A stretch of DNA of 64,000 bases, from positions 1,798,001 to 1,862,000 of the forward strand of contig NC_065574.1 in NCBI RefSeq assembly GCF_937616625.2, in the 5' to 3' direction. Source of the DNA: Mercurialis annua (taxonomy: Eukaryota > Streptophyta > Magnoliopsida > Malpighiales > Euphorbiaceae). The position numbers and the translations under genes are program-made. Of the stretch, positions 61,793 to 64,000 are shown one piece after another. The notes below the pieces were generated by a model. The model had not been told where the DNA came from and did no database searches. It saw only the letters and a list, made by a program, of their open reading frames with translations. How positions within the stretch are numbered: the first letter of the stretch is position 1; every line of letters starts with the position of its first letter.

Positions 61793-64000
61793 AACTGCAG
61801 TTTATACCCTTAAAAAGGTTATGCATCGATCTCTATCGTTTCTTTGTTTAAATTTGTAGTGTTTTTTAGTATCTGATTTCCTGATGGCTTGTATAAACTG
61901 ACGAATTTATCTCCTTTATTTTATTGCTCTTATTGCAGGGTATAGAAATGATATCCGGTTTTCAATATTGAAGCAACGGCGGGTGTGATTCTTTTATTAG
62001 ATTGGTGCATGTAATTATCAAAAAGGTATATCAATGTATTGATTCGTTTTGGTTTTTTCCTGGGGGGCTGTAAAATAAGATTGGAATTGACAGGTAAGAA
62101 AATCAGTACATGCAAAAGTACATATTTGAAAGGTTGCAAACTTGCAATGCTTTGGAAAAAAACAGTATATACACTTTTCTATCTTAGTAAATGTATAGAA
62201 ATGATATATGCTTCCAATCAGAAGCATTTTTACCCCTGTATACGAAGAATTCAAGGTTCCTGGTTCCAAATCTATTTTCATATTCTCAATTTAAAATCTT
62301 GATGCTTATTATGCTATTTGCTAGACATTCTGTTAGCTGATGTTGCTGAGTCAAAAATGGCAGAACTCGAGTTGGTTTCTTGGATCGCAAGTTTACACAA
62401 ACTGCTAAATATTGCTTAGTTGTAGGTTCCCGCAATATCAATGGTTGCTTCTTGACTTACCTTGGCTCAAATGGCCAAGATATTTTCAGAGTCCTCTTTT
62501 AAGCGGAGAAGTTAAAATAGTAATGTTTGGTGATAATAGTGCGATATTGTTTTCATCGCTTTGATGGTGAATGTTTATCAATAATATTGAATATTACTTT
62601 AATGGAGAAATAATACTGTGATCAAAGAATAAATTAAAATTGTGTATTCAAGAAGTTAAAAAGGAGAATATCAAACAAATAATCATAATTCAGATTTACA
62701 TTTTTTAGCTGCGTCGATGAAACTCTTTCAATGTACAATAAGAACTCTGCGATCAATCTACTTTTCCAGTGATTATTTTAAATTATAAATCAACTATTTA
62801 GTCTTTGAATGTATGGTGATTTTTCAACATTTGATTTTTTAGCTTGGTGATTCTTGGGGTTGAGTTGTGGCCATAAATTTTTCGTTCACATGGTGCAATT
62901 ATCTCTTCTTTATCCCCTTCTGGCAAGTGCAACTCATTTCCCATCCAAAACATACATTATTTAGCAAAAACTGGCACATTTATTTTGTTCTCCAATAATC
63001 ACCTATGTTAAGTTTGTACTTATTTGTACTTGTTTATATGTGCATCAATGATATGCAAGGGTGTAAAAGTGAGTTGGGGGGTCGATATGTTATATCCCAT
63101 GTCGGCTTGTGAGACTTTGGACCATGTATTATGTTCCAAAAACTTGTATATTTTATTTACAATTGTAATATAAAAATGAACAAAGTATAAAGTGAATACT
63201 TAGGCTTTAGCTATTTCATAAATTATTATTTCAAACTAACCAACGACATAAGCTGCTAATATTGCTCTCCATGTTGAAATATCTATGTAAAAAACAAGAA
63301 ATATCTATAGCAAGCTGATAACACAATATTAGTCTACATTCATTGAAACTCACATTACATCAACAAAGAAGTTAAGGTGCCTTTTTATTCCACTAGTGAA
63401 ATACCTGGCACTGAACTCTCATTTTAATCAAGAAAAATTACACTGAAAAATGGAGAGGAAAAAAAAAGTCATCATTGACTAAAAACACCCCTCCATCAAA
63501 ACAAAACAAAACAAAACAAAAGAGACAGATTCATGTCTCATAGATTCAAAAACATATTAAACTGAACACTTCCAATTTTTACATATTCATTTTTCTATAG
63601 AAAATTAGGCCTGGATTTCTTGACAGAGAGCTGCAAAAACATTACTATATACAAGAGATTGATCACGAGTGAAACTTGAGGTACCCGGAAGTTTATTTCG
63701 ACAAGACGAAAAATAAATCAATAAAGGTTCATTTTGCCCTTGAATTTGGAACAAAGGATCAAATAAGTCCAAGCTTTTTGAAAAAACCAAAGAACAAAAG
63801 AACAAAACACAACAAAAACCACAATTAAAACTAATAGTTTTTTGCTTCCTCGGCTCCAATTTATATATGATGCTTTAATCATTTTCTAACACCTCAACTA
63901 ACGGGTAAAATGAGCCGAATTAATCAATCTGTGGTGTTTTTGTCCAAAACCATGAGTTTGTTCTTAATTGATATTTTGTGCTAAATTGAGGGAGCTAAAT
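61793..64000. other. Kinesin 3' region and unassigned window end
   Basis: No gene is recognised. There is an (AAAAC)5 run at about 63497-63521. On the minus strand a pyrimidine-poor TTTTTGCAG acceptor-like site near 63637 precedes a short frame ending in a stop at 63605, which could be the last exon of a gene lying beyond the window. This is weak. Confidence 0.4.

Noticed and set aside
63061..63110. TATATCCCATGTCGGCTTGTGA, resembling LTR ends of 5S-containing TRIMs (Cassandra)
   Set aside because: Only about 40 bases fit; no 5S-like promoter, second repeat or primer site was found.
63605..63859. 84-residue minus-strand frame
   Set aside because: No recognisable family. Part of it overlaps TE-like wording (CAAATAAGTCC); kept only as a weak possibility of a distant last exon.

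Overview
The window is nuclear DNA of a flowering plant, almost certainly a eudicot. All genes are split by many short GT-AG introns, the proteins are plant-type (several with plastid transit-peptide-like N-termini), the intergenic DNA is very AT-rich, and the repeats are typical plant elements (Stowaway, hAT and Mutator-type MITEs, a TRIM, tRNA-derived SINEs, a solo LTR). I cannot name the species. All exon models below were read by hand from splice sites and protein homology; reading phase closes in every gene.

Layout. (1) 50-5326, minus: squalene synthase, first nine exons; the 3' end lies outside the window. (2) 5.5-15.0 kb: repeat-rich spacer with nested MITEs, a solo LTR holding a minisatellite, a SINE, and a stray copy of the squalene synthase 5' leader. 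(3) 15104-19766 and 20881-25443, plus: two intact tandem MATE transporters of the EDS5/DTX46 plastid type, with identical 14-exon structures. (4) 26235-28084, minus: small plastid-type CRM (YhbY) RNA-binding protein. (5) 29998-31703, minus: MEI2 C-terminal-RRM-only protein. (6) 32.7-34.1 kb: a hAT-like element containing a Stowaway that contains another MITE. (7) 35565-38744, minus: plastid FGGY-family sugar kinase (XK-1/D-ribulose kinase type). (8) 39-50 kb: repeat-rich spacer including a 2.7 kb partly inverted repeat array and a Mutator-type MITE with 9-bp target-site duplication. (9) 50028-61792, plus: kinesin-7 with a C-terminal RING finger, 24 exons, carrying a young TRIM element in one intron. 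(10) 61.8-64 kb: no recognised gene.

The order MATE - CRM - FGGY kinase - kinesin-7 matches, from memory, the Arabidopsis runs At2g21340-At2g21380 and At4g39030-At4g39050, so this is probably an ancient collinear block, here with an added MATE duplicate and an intervening MEI2-type gene. The genes do not form one pathway: squalene synthase commits farnesyl diphosphate to sterols and triterpenes, the MATE proteins are likely plastid-envelope exporters, the CRM protein probably serves plastid RNA processing, the kinase phosphorylates a sugar in the plastid, the MEI2-type protein binds RNA, and the kinesin is a microtubule motor. The strongest unexpected signals are the repeated squalene synthase leader, a hAT MITE beside the TATA box of the MEI2-type gene that brings two ACACGTGGC motifs, reciprocal nesting of two MITE families at two loci, and one hAT MITE family found in introns of four different genes.
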